A stretch of DNA of 61,039 bases from Prevotella sp. GTDB taxonomy: Bacteria; Bacteroidota; Bacteroidia; Bacteroidales; Bacteroidaceae. This document shows, one piece after another, positions 32,108 through 43,002 of the stretch; position 1 is the first letter of the stretch; each line of letters begins with the position of its first letter. A program made the translations under genes and the position numbers. The DNA lies in assembly GCA_017934525.1 (NCBI GenBank), contig JAGBJJ010000045.1, forward strand, positions 1-61,039, in the 5' to 3' direction. Below the pieces are notes generated by a model. It saw only the letters and a program-made list of their open reading frames with translations, was not told where the DNA came from and searched no databases.

Positions 32108-34063
32108 ATGGAAAAGAAGACCGTGGCGGTGCTCGGCATGATGTGTGCCGGATGTGCCGCTAATGTGGAAAGAAAACTTAGTGCTCTTGACGGCGTTGCT
32201 TCGGCAGCCGTCAACCTGCCCACCCGGACGGTGCTGCTCGAATATGAGCCTGAGCGCATCACGCTCCAACAGATGAAGGACGCTCTCGGGCAGATAGGCT
32301 ATGACATGGTCATTGAGGAAGACCGCAACGTGGAGGCCATTGAGCGTCAGAACTATCGTGCCTTGCGCCGCAAGGTGCTTGTCTCCTGGTGTTTCGCAGT
32401 TCTTTGCATGGCCGTCTCTATGCGGTGGGTGCTTGGTGGCGAGTCCGACAGCTTTCGCAATCAGCTCTGTCTTATCATCGCCTTGCTGAACCTTATTTAT
32501 TGTGGACGCCAGTTCTATGTCAACGCCTGGCGCCAGCTGACTCATCTGTCGGCAAATATGGATACACTTGTCGCCTTGAGCACCTGCATCTCCTTCCTAT
32601 TCAGTGTTTTCAACACCTTCTGGGGCGAATCGTTCTGGGGCGCCCAGGGCATCGAGAACCACACGTGGTTTGACGCCTCGGTGATGATCATAACCTTCGT
32701 GCTCACCGGGCGCCTGCTGGAAGAACGTGCCAAGCAGGGCACCGCATCGAGTATCCGTTCGCTGATGGGCTTACAGCCGAAGACGGCCCATCTCGTCGGT
32801 GAGGCTCCCAAGCCGTCGCTCTCCGACCTGATGAGTGGAAAAGCCTCGGCCCAACAGGCACCGTCGGTCACCGACATTCCCATCTCGGCTGTCCAGCAGG
32901 GCGATATCCTCGAGGTGCGCCCCGGCGAGAAGGTCCCCGTCGATGGCTTTTGTGTCAGCAGCCATGCCTCTGACGCCCTTCCGGCAGCAGTCGACGAGAG
33001 CATGATGACCGGCGAGTCGGTGCTTGTCAGCAAGCACGACGGCGACCACGTGCTGGCCGGCACGATTGTCAAGGAAGGGATGCTGCGCATGAAGGCCGAT
33101 GCTGTGGGGCAGGACACCGTCTTGGCCAACATGATCCGCATGGTACAGGAGGCACAGGGCTCCAAAGCTCCTGTGCAGCACACTGTCGACCGAATCGCCT
33201 TGGTCTTTGTGCCTGCCGTCGTCGGTCTGGCACTTCTCACCTTCCTGATTTGGCTCCTCATTGGTGGCATGCAGATGCTGCCGCAGGCCGTGCTCTCAGC
33301 CGTCAGCGTGCTGGTCATTGCCTGCCCGTGTGCCATGGGGCTTGCCACGCCTACGGCACTTATGGTAGGCATTGGCAAGGCTGCTGAGAAGAACATTCTG
33401 ATAAAAGATGCCACAGCACTTGAAGAACTGCGCAAGGTAGACGCCATGGTCGTCGACAAGACGGGTACGGTGACGCTGTTGGCTCCCGAAGACCCGATGG
33501 GAGAGACGCTGAAGCCATATGCACGCGAAGCCATCGAGCAGCTGAAGTCACACGGTGTAGAGGTCTATATGATGAGTGGCGACCAGGAAGAGAGGGTCCG
33601 TCACTGGGCCACGGCCGCCGGCATTGACCACTACAAGAGTCAGGTGTTGCCGCAGGATAAGGAAGACCTGGTCAGTCAGCTGCAGGCCGAAGGTCGCCAT
33701 GTAGCCATGGTGGGCGATGGCGTCAACGACTCGCAGGCCCTTGCCACGGCCGATGTCAGCATTGCCATGGGCAGCGGTACGGATGTAGCCATGGACGTGG
33801 CTCAGGTGACGCTCATGGGCACCGACCTGCGCCGCATCCCCGAGGCCGTGTTGCTTTCACGCAAGACTGTCGGCATGATTCATCAGAACCTCTTCTGGGC
33901 TTTCATCTATAATCTCGTCTGTATTCCTTTGGCCGCCGGCGTACCTTATCTCTTCGGGTGTCACTTCCAGATCACACCCATGTGGGCCTCGGCGCTCATG
34001 GCCTTCTCAAGCATCAGTGTCGTCAGCAACAGTCTGCGCCTGAAGTTCTTCAAGACGATATAG
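32108..34063 (+). CDS. Heavy-metal (P1B, copper-type) P-type ATPase lacking the nucleotide-binding domain
   Basis: A 651-residue membrane protein with a single heavy-metal-associated domain (MMCAGCAANVE, C13 and C16), an A-domain (TGES near residue 300), the copper-type transmembrane CPC (IACPCAMGLATPTA near 405) and P-domain motifs DKTGT (near 449) and GDGVNDSQAL (near 535). The roughly 100-110-residue N-domain that normally follows DKTGT, with its His-Pro ATP-binding motif, is missing. DKTGTVT is followed directly by the P-domain continuation LKPYAREAIEQLKSHGVEVY. The frame is intact on both sides. CopA-type enzymes with one metal domain are usually about 740 residues. The gene lies 9 nt after an outer-membrane barrel gene. 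Copper specificity is inferred from CPC and MxCxxC. Confidence 0.92.
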   Translation: MEKKTVAVLGMMCAGCAANVERKLSALDGVASAAVNLPTRTVLLEYEPERITLQQMKDALGQIGYDMVIEEDRNVEAIERQNYRALRRKVLVSWCFAVLCMAVSMRWVLGGESDSFRNQLCLIIALLNLIYCGRQFYVNAWRQLTHLSANMDTLVALSTCISFLFSVFNTFWGESFWGAQGIENHTWFDASVMIITFVLTGRLLEERAKQGTASSIRSLMGLQPKTAHLVGEAPKPSLSDLMSGKASAQQAPSVTDIPISAVQQGDILEVRPGEKVPVDGFCVSSHASDALPAAVDESMMTGESVLVSKHDGDHVLAGTIVKEGMLRMKADAVGQDTVLANMIRMVQEAQGSKAPVQHTVDRIALVFVPAVVGLALLTFLIWLLIGGMQMLPQAVLSAVSVLVIACPCAMGLATPTALMVGIGKAAEKNILIKDATALEELRKVDAMVVDKTGTVTLLAPEDPMGETLKPYAREAIEQLKSHGVEVYMMSGDQEERVRHWATAAGIDHYKSQVLPQDKEDLVSQLQAEGRHVAMVGDGVNDSQALATADVSIAMGSGTDVAMDVAQVTLMGTDLRRIPEAVLLSRKTVGMIHQNLFWAFIYNLVCIPLAAGVPYLFGCHFQITPMWASALMAFSSISVVSNSLRLKFFKTI

Positions 34064-34177
34064 CTTTGGCTGCAAATTGCGGCAACAGATGTCTCATCAG
34101 TCATGGCGTAATGTATGTTTTCTACTCCAAAAGTTGCAAAAAAATATTAAACACACTGATAATTGCTTTTTTTTTTG

Positions 34178-34186
34178 TACTTTTGC
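34178..34186 (+). promoter_or_regulatory. -7 promoter element of lepA
   Basis: TACTTTTGC after a T-rich run. It gives a leader of about 20 nt before the ATG at 34209. Confidence 0.7.
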
Positions 34187-34208
34187 ACCTTAAAAGTAGT
34201 TGACAACA

Positions 34209-35990
<1,782 letters not shown>

Positions 35991-36065
35991 TGCGGCGAGG
36001 ACGCTCTGACCGTTTCTACGTCTGAATGTTTTTAAAGTATACAACTAACAAATCCTCTTTATATT

Positions 36066-36668
36066 ATGCCTATTCAAAGTTTGACTTCACGCGATGTGGC
36101 TCGCGAACTGGCCAGACGTTACAGTACGATGACGCACGATGAGCTTGACATGCTTGAGAACATCCTCGTGCCTATGAAGTTTGCTAAGGGCGATACAATC
36201 CTGAGTGAAGGTGAGACGTGTCGCCATATCTATTGGATTGTGAAGGGCTTGGTACGCCAGTTCTACTACAAGAACAAGAAGGAACTGACGGAATACATGG
36301 CTACAGAAAACACCATCTGCATGAGCATTGAGAGTCTGTTCAAAGAGGAACCTTCGCAGCAGATTCTGCAAGCTCTTGAGCCCACCATTATCTATGCGCT
36401 GCCCATGCATCAGCTTGAGGCTGTGGCCATGAAGAGCGTCAATATACAGATGCTCTATAGAAAAATACTTGAGGAGTCGCTCATCATCAGTCAGCATCAT
36501 GCCGACATGCTGCGCTTTGAGAGCGCCCAAGACCGTTACCTGAAGCTGGTGAAGCGTTCGCCGCAGCTGGTGCTCCGTGCGCCCCTTGTCTATATTGCCA
36601 GCTATCTGCAGATGACTCCTGAGACGCTGAGCCGTGTGCGTACGTCGGCATTGCTGGAAAACAAATGA
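36066..36668 (+). CDS. Crp/Fnr family transcriptional regulator
   Basis: A 200-residue regulator with an N-terminal cyclic-nucleotide-binding-type beta-roll (residues about 25-120, FAKGDTILSEGETCRHIYWI) and a compact C-terminal winged helix (YIASYLQMTPETLSRVRTSA). There are no Cys residues suited to an FNR-type iron-sulfur cluster in the N-terminal region; the effector is unknown. Bacteroidetes members of this group often act as global or stress regulators. The gene starts 75 nt after lepA and converges on the pectate lyase with only 22 nt between the stops. Confidence 0.9.
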   Translation: MPIQSLTSRDVARELARRYSTMTHDELDMLENILVPMKFAKGDTILSEGETCRHIYWIVKGLVRQFYYKNKKELTEYMATENTICMSIESLFKEEPSQQILQALEPTIIYALPMHQLEAVAMKSVNIQMLYRKILEESLIISQHHADMLRFESAQDRYLKLVKRSPQLVLRAPLVYIASYLQMTPETLSRVRTSALLENK

Positions 36669-36690
36669 AAAAATACTTCCTGTATTCCGT

Positions 36691-37806
36691 CTATGGTCTC
36701 ACTTTGCTGATCCAGGCGGGATACATGTCGATTACCTCTTGCGGCTGTTTGTTATACCATCCGTAACCGTTGCGCCGTTCGTAGCCGATATATTCAAGTG
36801 ATGGCTGCGGTACGCCGTCGCGGTCACATACGTAGGGCTCTTCTGTCTGCAGGTCGTAGTAGCGCGCCCAGATGCGCGAACCGAAGCGGTGCACCAGTCT
36901 TCGGTCTTTCTTTCCTTCTTTGTTGGTGAAAGTCTCCAGGTCCATGTCTTCTATGGCATGGGCTTTCAGCCATTCCACGGCCGCCGTGACGGCTTCAACT
37001 ACCTCGTCAGACGGTTTGTCGAGCGACATGAGCAGTTTCAGCAGGTCGGGGGTCTCGTGGCTGCCTGTGAATGACGCCAGTTCGTAGCTGCGGGCATTGG
37101 CAGGCATGAAGGTGCGTTCATCATGCTGCTGGCACCACACCGTGCGGCGACCGTCTTTTATTATCTGACACTTGAGGATGCAGCTGATGCCTCTGTCGAA
37201 TGCTGCGCGCAGTTGCTGCAAGGTGTTGCTTGGCAGTTGCAGCGCGTCGTAGGGCTTGCGCTCTTCATAGACATCACGCAAGAGGCACATCACGTTGTAG
37301 ATGGCATTGTCGTTGAAAGTAATGTGATTTGAGTAAAACGGTGCCCCTTCTTTTGTGAATGGCTTATAGGGGTAGTATTGCGGCCATCCGCCATGCGGAT
37401 ATTGTGCCTTCACAAGATAGTCGAGCCCCTTCAGCACAGCCTTCCTGTATTTCTTGTTGCCTGTAGCCTTGTATACACGAGCAAGAATCTTGATTTCTGT
37501 TGTCGTGGCTTTGTTGTCAATGGTTGATCCGATGCCGTCGCTGCTGTTTTTCTGGCGCCATATCTCTGTGCGTTCTTTCAGTTTTGCTCCTTTCTCGGCC
37601 AAATGCCAGTTGTGGTTCTTTGCCCATCCGCCGCTGGCAAACTGATATTTCACGATAGAGTCTGCCACACTCGTGGCTTCTTTCGATGCAAACCAGCTTT
37701 TGTCGTGCAGGTGAAGAATATCTGTCATGCTGAGAGACGTGGTCTGGCTTTTCACGGTTAGGCACACTGTGAGAAGAGATGCAAAGACGGTAATTCTGAT
37801 GTTCAT
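36691..37806 (-). CDS. Pectate lyase (PL10 family)
   Basis: A 371-residue secreted enzyme with a signal peptide (MNIRITVFASLLTVCLTVKS). It has the family stretches SGGWAKNHNWH (near 57), HGGWPQYYPYKPFTKEGAP (near 135-155) and HITFNDNAIYNVMCLLRDV, followed by CILKCQI, VWCQQHDE and ARSYELASFTGSHE, typical of PL10 (alpha/alpha toroid). Pectate lyases cleave polygalacturonate by beta-elimination with Ca2+ and an Arg base. Its ATG overlaps the stop of the CotH-kinase gene by 4 nt, so translation is coupled. It is the second gene of the transcript. Confidence 0.9.
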   Translation of the reverse strand: MNIRITVFASLLTVCLTVKSQTTSLSMTDILHLHDKSWFASKEATSVADSIVKYQFASGGWAKNHNWHLAEKGAKLKERTEIWRQKNSSDGIGSTIDNKATTTEIKILARVYKATGNKKYRKAVLKGLDYLVKAQYPHGGWPQYYPYKPFTKEGAPFYSNHITFNDNAIYNVMCLLRDVYEERKPYDALQLPSNTLQQLRAAFDRGISCILKCQIIKDGRRTVWCQQHDERTFMPANARSYELASFTGSHETPDLLKLLMSLDKPSDEVVEAVTAAVEWLKAHAIEDMDLETFTNKEGKKDRRLVHRFGSRIWARYYDLQTEEPYVCDRDGVPQPSLEYIGYERRNGYGWYNKQPQEVIDMYPAWISKVRP

Positions 37807-40241
37807 TTTACAATAACTTTTTTTCCTTTAATAATATAGACGCCAGGCTTGAGAGCGCGGGCATTGTCAGCCGTGGTCACTTTCTTGCCGCTCAAGTCGT
37901 AGACATCACCGTGGGCAGTTACCGGGTGACTTACAAGTTCAATACCAGAGGGCGGAAGCGAGGCAATGTCGAACCGCTTGGTGTCAAGATACTCCATACG
38001 TCGTGTGAACCAGTCGGCGAGGTAGTCCATCTCGTTGTCGAAATCCAAGTTGCGGCGCGCTATGTCGGTATCGCCATTCCATCTGCTGTATTCTCGCTGG
38101 TCGGCGCCGCATTTCTTAAATTCGCCAAGATAGGAGCGGAAGCGGTTCAGTATCTGTTCGGTGTCGAGATAAGTGGAGCGCAGGTCACGATAGCGCAGGC
38201 GCACACGGTTGTTGAAGTCGTCGGCATTTGTGTTGCGCAGACGTCTGAAAAGATTATAGTCGCCATGCTCATGGTTGGTGATAAACTGCTCATAGTCCTG
38301 GTCGGGCCGCATCAGCGGCGAGTGCCAGTAGTCGTCGCTCCAGCGCTGGCCGCAAGCGGCGTCCATATCCCACACACCGATGGTGATTTTTCTTGATTGC
38401 CGTTTGTCGTAGATGCCAAAAAACATGTTCTTGCCATGGTTGTCACTTGACATAATAGTCTCCATCAGTATGTAGTAGTCAATGATGACAGGCATGTCGA
38501 AGTATTCGGGAGCATAATGTATGAAGTAGTTGTCGGATGACGTACATACCAAGTCGACGGCATCGTAGAGATATTGCCAGTCGGTGGGCGACACGTCTTC
38601 TATGCTGGGATACTTCACGTAGTATTGATCCCACGACTCGCTGAAGTTGTTGAAGTTGACAGGCGACGTGCCAGGATAGTAGTTGTTGTCGCGGTCGTGT
38701 CCCATGAAGACGGCATAGCTCCATTCCTTCGATTTCCATAGCTGGCCGTGCATGGTTTGCGTGTCTTCATCATATTTTCTCAGCTTCATCTGCTTACGGT
38801 CCATATTCTCGGTCATGCAGTATATGCCGCGATACTCGCCGTTGAGCACAAGCTCCACGAAATGTCCGCGTGTGCCCGTCAGGGCTTTGGGCTCTTGGGC
38901 GATGTAGTAAGGTGGTGTGGCGAAATCATTCCACAAGTCGGTGAGCACGCGGTTGCGAACGCGGCTCATGTCTATCTGGCATGCCTCCAGAATCCACGAG
39001 TTGTCGTTTCGGAGTCCGAAGAACTTCTTCTCGAGTTTCTGGCCTGTGGCGTCAAGCAGCTTCACATGATAGTTGCGCTTGTGTTTGCCTGGCGAGTTGC
39101 TGATGCCGCCTCGCCATTTAGCCTTCATGCAGAGCAGCTCTGCTGCACGCTTGTCGGGTTCGTTGACGGCAATGTAACCCTCGGAGTAGCTGTTGTTAAA
39201 TGATCCGTATAGACTTACTACGGGTTGAGAGGTGAAAGTCAGTGACTTACTGACTGACGAGCCATCGGCAAGCTGCGCTGTCAGCTCATAGTTTTTGCTG
39301 CCTTCTATCATCGTGAAGACAAAGGTGCTGTCATTGTCGATGGGGTGCTGTTCGATAAGCAATCTGCTTGACGCATCGCCAGGTGAGAAGCTGATGGTAG
39401 CGGCATAGTCGCTGCCAAAGTGGTCGGTAGGGATTGAGCAGAGATAGAGGTCGAGCGACTCCACATAGGTGATGGCGTGCCCGTCGATAGTGATTTGTCC
39501 GACGTACCTGTTCAGAGGACCGCCTTTCGGCAGTGTGGCCACCGATTTGCGCAACTCCTCGAGTGCGGCGAAGTCGTCGCCAGCCTGGCTGATGAGTTCA
39601 TCAGCCTCTTCGGGGGTATAGCAGTCCTGCAGTTCGGTTCTCACTTTGCGTTTTTCCCCATCGATGACTTGCTGTTCGCTCCCTTTATATAGAAGGTATA
39701 TGTTGTCGATAGCTATCCAGTTGGCGTTGGTACTGGTGGCCCTGACACCTAAATTCACAGTACCATCGGCAGCCAGCGTGAAGTCAACGCTCATGCGCTC
39801 GGGAGCATTGTTGTTGGTGCCTACTGCCGTCGCATGGTCATTGGCATATAGCTCCACGCCTGTAGCGGGTGCCTCAGGCATGCCGCCCCAGCTATTGCCT
39901 TGCCAAACGGCAATCATGTCTGCCTGCAGGGTATAGCTTCCGGCGGGGATGTTTTTCAGTGTCTGAGAGAGTGTGCAGTCGTCGAGCGGCCCATAGGCCA
40001 CGTCGTGCCAGTTCTCAACGAAGGGTGCCACGGTGTAGGCATTGCCGTTATAGTGTGAGCCGCCGGCGCCTGTATTCAAGAACCAGCCGCCCTCGTTTTT
40101 CCAGCCCTCGATGGCATCGGCAGTGGCATTGAGCCATGACGACACGTCGAAGGTGGTTCCACTGGCTTGACGCGGGGTGGCGCCGGTATGAGCTATCGTT
40201 CCGACCAATAGCAGCGTGAGGGAGAGCAGCTTAGGTTTCAT
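37803..40241 (-). CDS. Secreted CotH-kinase family protein with an N-terminal binding domain and sorting-like tail
   Basis: An 812-residue exported protein. After a signal peptide (MKPKLLSLTLLLVGTIAHTGA), a galactose-binding-like beta domain occupies about residues 35-190 (SWLNATADAIEGWKNEGGWF...). The CotH kinase domain spans about 360-720 with NDNSWILEACQIDMSRVRNR, GEYRGIYCMTENMDRKQMKL and the metal-binding WDMDAACGQRW. The end (VYDLSGKKVTTADNAR...GVYIIKGKKVIVK) resembles Bacteroidetes C-terminal sorting domains. CotH of Bacillus is an atypical protein kinase for spore coat proteins. The neighbour is a pectate lyase, so a role with pectin or plant-wall protein is possible but unproven. Confidence 0.87.
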   Translation of the reverse strand: MKPKLLSLTLLLVGTIAHTGATPRQASGTTFDVSSWLNATADAIEGWKNEGGWFLNTGAGGSHYNGNAYTVAPFVENWHDVAYGPLDDCTLSQTLKNIPAGSYTLQADMIAVWQGNSWGGMPEAPATGVELYANDHATAVGTNNNAPERMSVDFTLAADGTVNLGVRATSTNANWIAIDNIYLLYKGSEQQVIDGEKRKVRTELQDCYTPEEADELISQAGDDFAALEELRKSVATLPKGGPLNRYVGQITIDGHAITYVESLDLYLCSIPTDHFGSDYAATISFSPGDASSRLLIEQHPIDNDSTFVFTMIEGSKNYELTAQLADGSSVSKSLTFTSQPVVSLYGSFNNSYSEGYIAVNEPDKRAAELLCMKAKWRGGISNSPGKHKRNYHVKLLDATGQKLEKKFFGLRNDNSWILEACQIDMSRVRNRVLTDLWNDFATPPYYIAQEPKALTGTRGHFVELVLNGEYRGIYCMTENMDRKQMKLRKYDEDTQTMHGQLWKSKEWSYAVFMGHDRDNNYYPGTSPVNFNNFSESWDQYYVKYPSIEDVSPTDWQYLYDAVDLVCTSSDNYFIHYAPEYFDMPVIIDYYILMETIMSSDNHGKNMFFGIYDKRQSRKITIGVWDMDAACGQRWSDDYWHSPLMRPDQDYEQFITNHEHGDYNLFRRLRNTNADDFNNRVRLRYRDLRSTYLDTEQILNRFRSYLGEFKKCGADQREYSRWNGDTDIARRNLDFDNEMDYLADWFTRRMEYLDTKRFDIASLPPSGIELVSHPVTAHGDVYDLSGKKVTTADNARALKPGVYIIKGKKVIVK

Positions 40242-40288
40242 GTTTTTTAGTAGATGGTAGTTGTAAGAAGTAGTTTAGTTAGGAAAAA

Positions 40289-40342
40289 CATTGAACATTG
40301 AACGTGGAGCTAATAGCTCGCAGTTCCGTTCAATGTTCAATG
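40289..40342 (-). terminator. Terminator-like hairpin downstream of glyA
   Basis: A perfect 15-bp inverted repeat (40289-40303 with 40328-40342) contains a nested GAGC-GCTC hairpin, just after the glyA stop on the minus strand. On that strand it is followed by TTTTTCC. Confidence 0.8.
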
Positions 40343-40352
40343 ATGCAGAAGA

Positions 40353-41633
40353 TTAGTAGGCGAAGAGCGGGTAGTTCTTCATCGTCTCATTCACGCGCTT
40401 GCGAACGCTTGCGATGACCTCTTCGTCGGTAGGATTGTTAAGCACGGTCTCGATGAGCTCAGCAATGAGCACCATGAGGTCTTCCTTGGCACCGCGTGTG
40501 GTGATGGCAGGCGTGCCCAGGCGCAGGCCGCTTGTCTGGAAGGCCGAACGGGTGTCGAAAGGAACCATGTTCTTGTTGACGGTGATGTCGGCAGCCACCA
40601 GAGCGTTCTCAGCCACCTTACCGGTCAGGTCGGGATACTTGGTGCGCAGGTCGACCAGCATCGAGTGGTTGTCAGTACCGCCGCTGACGATATGGAATCC
40701 GCGCTTGATGAGCTCTTCGGCCAGCACGGCTGCGTTCTTCTTCACCTGCAGAGCCCACTCCTTGAACTCAGGCTGCAGGGCCTCGCCGAAGGCCACGGCC
40801 TTGGCAGCAATGACGTGCTCCAGCGGGCCGCCCTGCTGTCCGGGGAAGACGGCGCTGTTCAGTATCTGCGACATCATCTTCACCTGGCCCTTAGGCGTGG
40901 TCAGGCCCCAGGGATTCTCGAAGTCCTTGCCCATCAGGATGATACCTCCGCGAGGACCACGGAGGGTCTTGTGGGTCGTAGAAGTGACGATGTGGGCATA
41001 CTTCACGGGGTTGTCGAGCAGACCGGCAGCGATGAGACCTGCGGGGTGAGCCATGTCGACCATGAGCAGGGCTCCTACTTTGTCGGCAATCTCGCGCATG
41101 CGCTTATAGTCCCACTCACGGCTGTAGGCCGAGCCGCCGCCGATGATCAGTTTGGGCTTGTGCTCCAGGGCGAGCTGCTCCATCTCGTCGTAGTCCACGC
41201 GGCCAGTCTCCTTGTTGAGGTTGTAGCCGATGGGGTTGTAGAGGATACCGCTGGTGTTCACCTTCGAACCGTGGCTCAGGTGGCCGCCGTGGTCAAGGTT
41301 CATGCCCATGAAGGTGTCGCCGGGCTTCAGCACGGCCAGCAGCACGGCGGCGTTAGCCTGTGCGCCAGAGTGAGGCTGCACGTTGGCATACTCGGCACCG
41401 AAGAGCTTGCATACGCGCTCGATGGCGAGGTTCTCTATCTCGTCGACCACCTGACAGCCGCCGTAGTAGCGCTTGCCGGGATAGCCTTCGGCATACTTGT
41501 TGGTGCAGTACGAACCCATGGCTTCCATGACTTCGTCGCTGACGAAATTCTCACTGGCGATGAGCTCCATGCCTTTCAGCTGGCGCTGATGCTCACGCTC
41601 AATCAGGTCAAACACTTTGTTGTCTCTTTGCAT
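40353..41633 (-). CDS. glyA: Serine hydroxymethyltransferase
   Basis: A 426-residue PLP enzyme that converts serine and tetrahydrofolate to glycine and 5,10-methylene-tetrahydrofolate. The PLP lysine lies in [15 protein letters not shown] near residue 225. Other marks are [35 protein letters not shown] and [17 protein letters not shown]. Length is standard. It is divergent from fabD across a 349-nt region holding promoters for both. Confidence 0.98.
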   Translation of the reverse strand: MQRDNKVFDLIEREHQRQLKGMELIASENFVSDEVMEAMGSYCTNKYAEGYPGKRYYGGCQVVDEIENLAIERVCKLFGAEYANVQPHSGAQANAAVLLAVLKPGDTFMGMNLDHGGHLSHGSKVNTSGILYNPIGYNLNKETGRVDYDEMEQLALEHKPKLIIGGGSAYSREWDYKRMREIADKVGALLMVDMAHPAGLIAAGLLDNPVKYAHIVTSTTHKTLRGPRGGIILMGKDFENPWGLTTPKGQVKMMSQILNSAVFPGQQGGPLEHVIAAKAVAFGEALQPEFKEWALQVKKNAAVLAEELIKRGFHIVSGGTDNHSMLVDLRTKYPDLTGKVAENALVAADITVNKNMVPFDTRSAFQTSGLRLGTPAITTRGAKEDLMVLIAELIETVLNNPTDEEVIASVRKRVNETMKNYPLFAY

Positions 41634-41680
41634 AGTTTTTTAAATTTATAGGGTTATGATTTATTTGCATTTTTGAGTGT

Positions 41681-41689
41681 GCAAAGGTA
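41681..41689 (-). promoter_or_regulatory. -7 promoter element of glyA
   Basis: Minus-strand TACCTTTGC, 47 nt before the glyA ATG. Confidence 0.7.
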
Positions 41690-41939
41690 CGAATTATTTT
41701 CCGAATCAGCAAACGAATTGAAAAGAATATTCTTCTATTTCAGAAACTTTCAGAATCGGTTTTGCAGAAATTCATCTCTGTTTCCGGCATACTTCGTCTA
41801 CCTGTTGTTGGCGATGCTTCCACAAGCAAGTTGGTGGTTCTCTTCGCTGAAGTTAATTCAGATGGTTGTCAAACATCAATTTTTCTGACGTAAGTACATG
41901 ATTTTAGTGCTTTTATTTCCGTATTACTTTATTTTTTAG

Positions 41940-41948
41940 TAATTTTGC
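41940..41948 (+). promoter_or_regulatory. -7 promoter element of fabD
   Basis: TAATTTTGC with an AT-rich upstream region, 34 nt before the fabD ATG. Confidence 0.7.
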
Positions 41949-41982
41949 AGCCGAAACAGTAATCAATAAAAAGAGACAAAGA

Positions 41983-42888
41983 ATGAAAGCATTTGTATTT
42001 CCGGGACAAGGTGCCCAGTTTGTCGGCATGGGTAAAGATCTGTATGATACCAACCCAGAGGCAAAGAAGTTGTTTGAAAAGGCCAATGAGATTCTCGGCT
42101 ATCGCATTACAGATATCATGTTTGAGGGTACTGACGACGACCTCAAGCAGACGAAAGTTACTCAGCCGGCCGTATTCCTTCACTCGGTCATCTCGGCCCT
42201 CTGTGCAACACCTTTCGATCAGCCTGAAGAGAACTGCCCGAAGATGATGGCTGGTCACTCGCTGGGTGAGTTCTCGGCATTGGTTGTTGCCGGGGCTCTG
42301 TCGTTTGAAGATGGCCTGCGCTTGGTGTATGCTCGTGCAATGGCCATGCAGAAAGCCTGCGAGGCACAGCCTTCCACGATGGCTGCCATCATCGGCCTGG
42401 CCGACGAGCAGGTGGAAGAAATTTGCGCAAAGGTGTCGGCTATGGGCAAGGGCGTTGTCGTGCCGGCCAACTACAATAACCCTGGCCAGCTGGTCATCAG
42501 CGGCAATATTGAGGCCATCGAAGAGGCATGCGCACAGCTGAAGGCTGCAGGAGCCAAGCGTGCTCTGCCGCTGAAGGTGGGAGGCGCATTCCACAGTCCG
42601 CTGATGCAGCCGGCAAAAGATGAGCTGCAGACGGCCATTGAGCACACTGACTTCCGCACACCCATGTGTCCCGTCTATCAGAATGTCGACGGACTGCCCC
42701 ATACCGATCCTGCCGAGATAAAAGCCAACCTGATTGCCCAGCTGACAAGCTCAGTCAGGTGGACACAGTGTGTGCAGTCGATGATTGCCGACGGTGCCAC
42801 CGATTTCACCGAGTGCGGCCCTGGCAAGGCTTTGCAGGGCATGATTGCCAAAATTAACAGAGAGGTGACGGTGCACGGCATTGCATAA
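41983..42888 (+). CDS. fabD: Malonyl-CoA:ACP transacylase
   Basis: A 301-residue enzyme that loads malonate onto acyl carrier protein for fatty acid synthesis. The N-terminal motif VFPGQGAQFVGMG, the nucleophile elbow AGHSLGEFSAL (Ser near residue 90) and the catalytic-His region GGAFHSPLM near 200 are all present. Length is normal. It appears monocistronic, with a long hairpin after the stop. No other fab genes lie nearby. Confidence 0.97.
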   Translation: MKAFVFPGQGAQFVGMGKDLYDTNPEAKKLFEKANEILGYRITDIMFEGTDDDLKQTKVTQPAVFLHSVISALCATPFDQPEENCPKMMAGHSLGEFSALVVAGALSFEDGLRLVYARAMAMQKACEAQPSTMAAIIGLADEQVEEICAKVSAMGKGVVVPANYNNPGQLVISGNIEAIEEACAQLKAAGAKRALPLKVGGAFHSPLMQPAKDELQTAIEHTDFRTPMCPVYQNVDGLPHTDPAEIKANLIAQLTSSVRWTQCVQSMIADGATDFTECGPGKALQGMIAKINREVTVHGIA

Positions 42889-42919
42889 AGAAAAATCAAA
42901 GAAACAAAAACTAACGGTG

Positions 42920-42976
42920 ATTGGAGTTTAAGGGATAACACACTGCTAATTGATGCTGTGTCCTTTAAACTCCAAT
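42920..42976 (+). terminator. Terminator after fabD
   Basis: A long near-perfect stem (left arm 42920-42943, right arm about 42956-42976, one G-U type mismatch and one bulge) between fabD and the amylase gene, followed by an AT-rich stretch. Confidence 0.7.
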
Positions 42977-43002
42977 TATTCTATACAAGTCGCTCATCAT
43001 TC

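Larger units (their letters stand above)
41634..41982. other. Divergent intergenic region glyA/fabD
   Basis: 349 nt without a supported gene. It holds the glyA -7 element near its left end and the fabD -7 element near its right end. The middle is AT-rich with no clear inverted repeat. An open frame at 41673-41888 overlaps the glyA promoter and has no protein-like features. Confidence 0.6.

Noticed and set aside
41673-41888. 71-codon frame between glyA and fabD
   Set aside because: Overlaps the glyA -7 element and has no start context or recognisable features.
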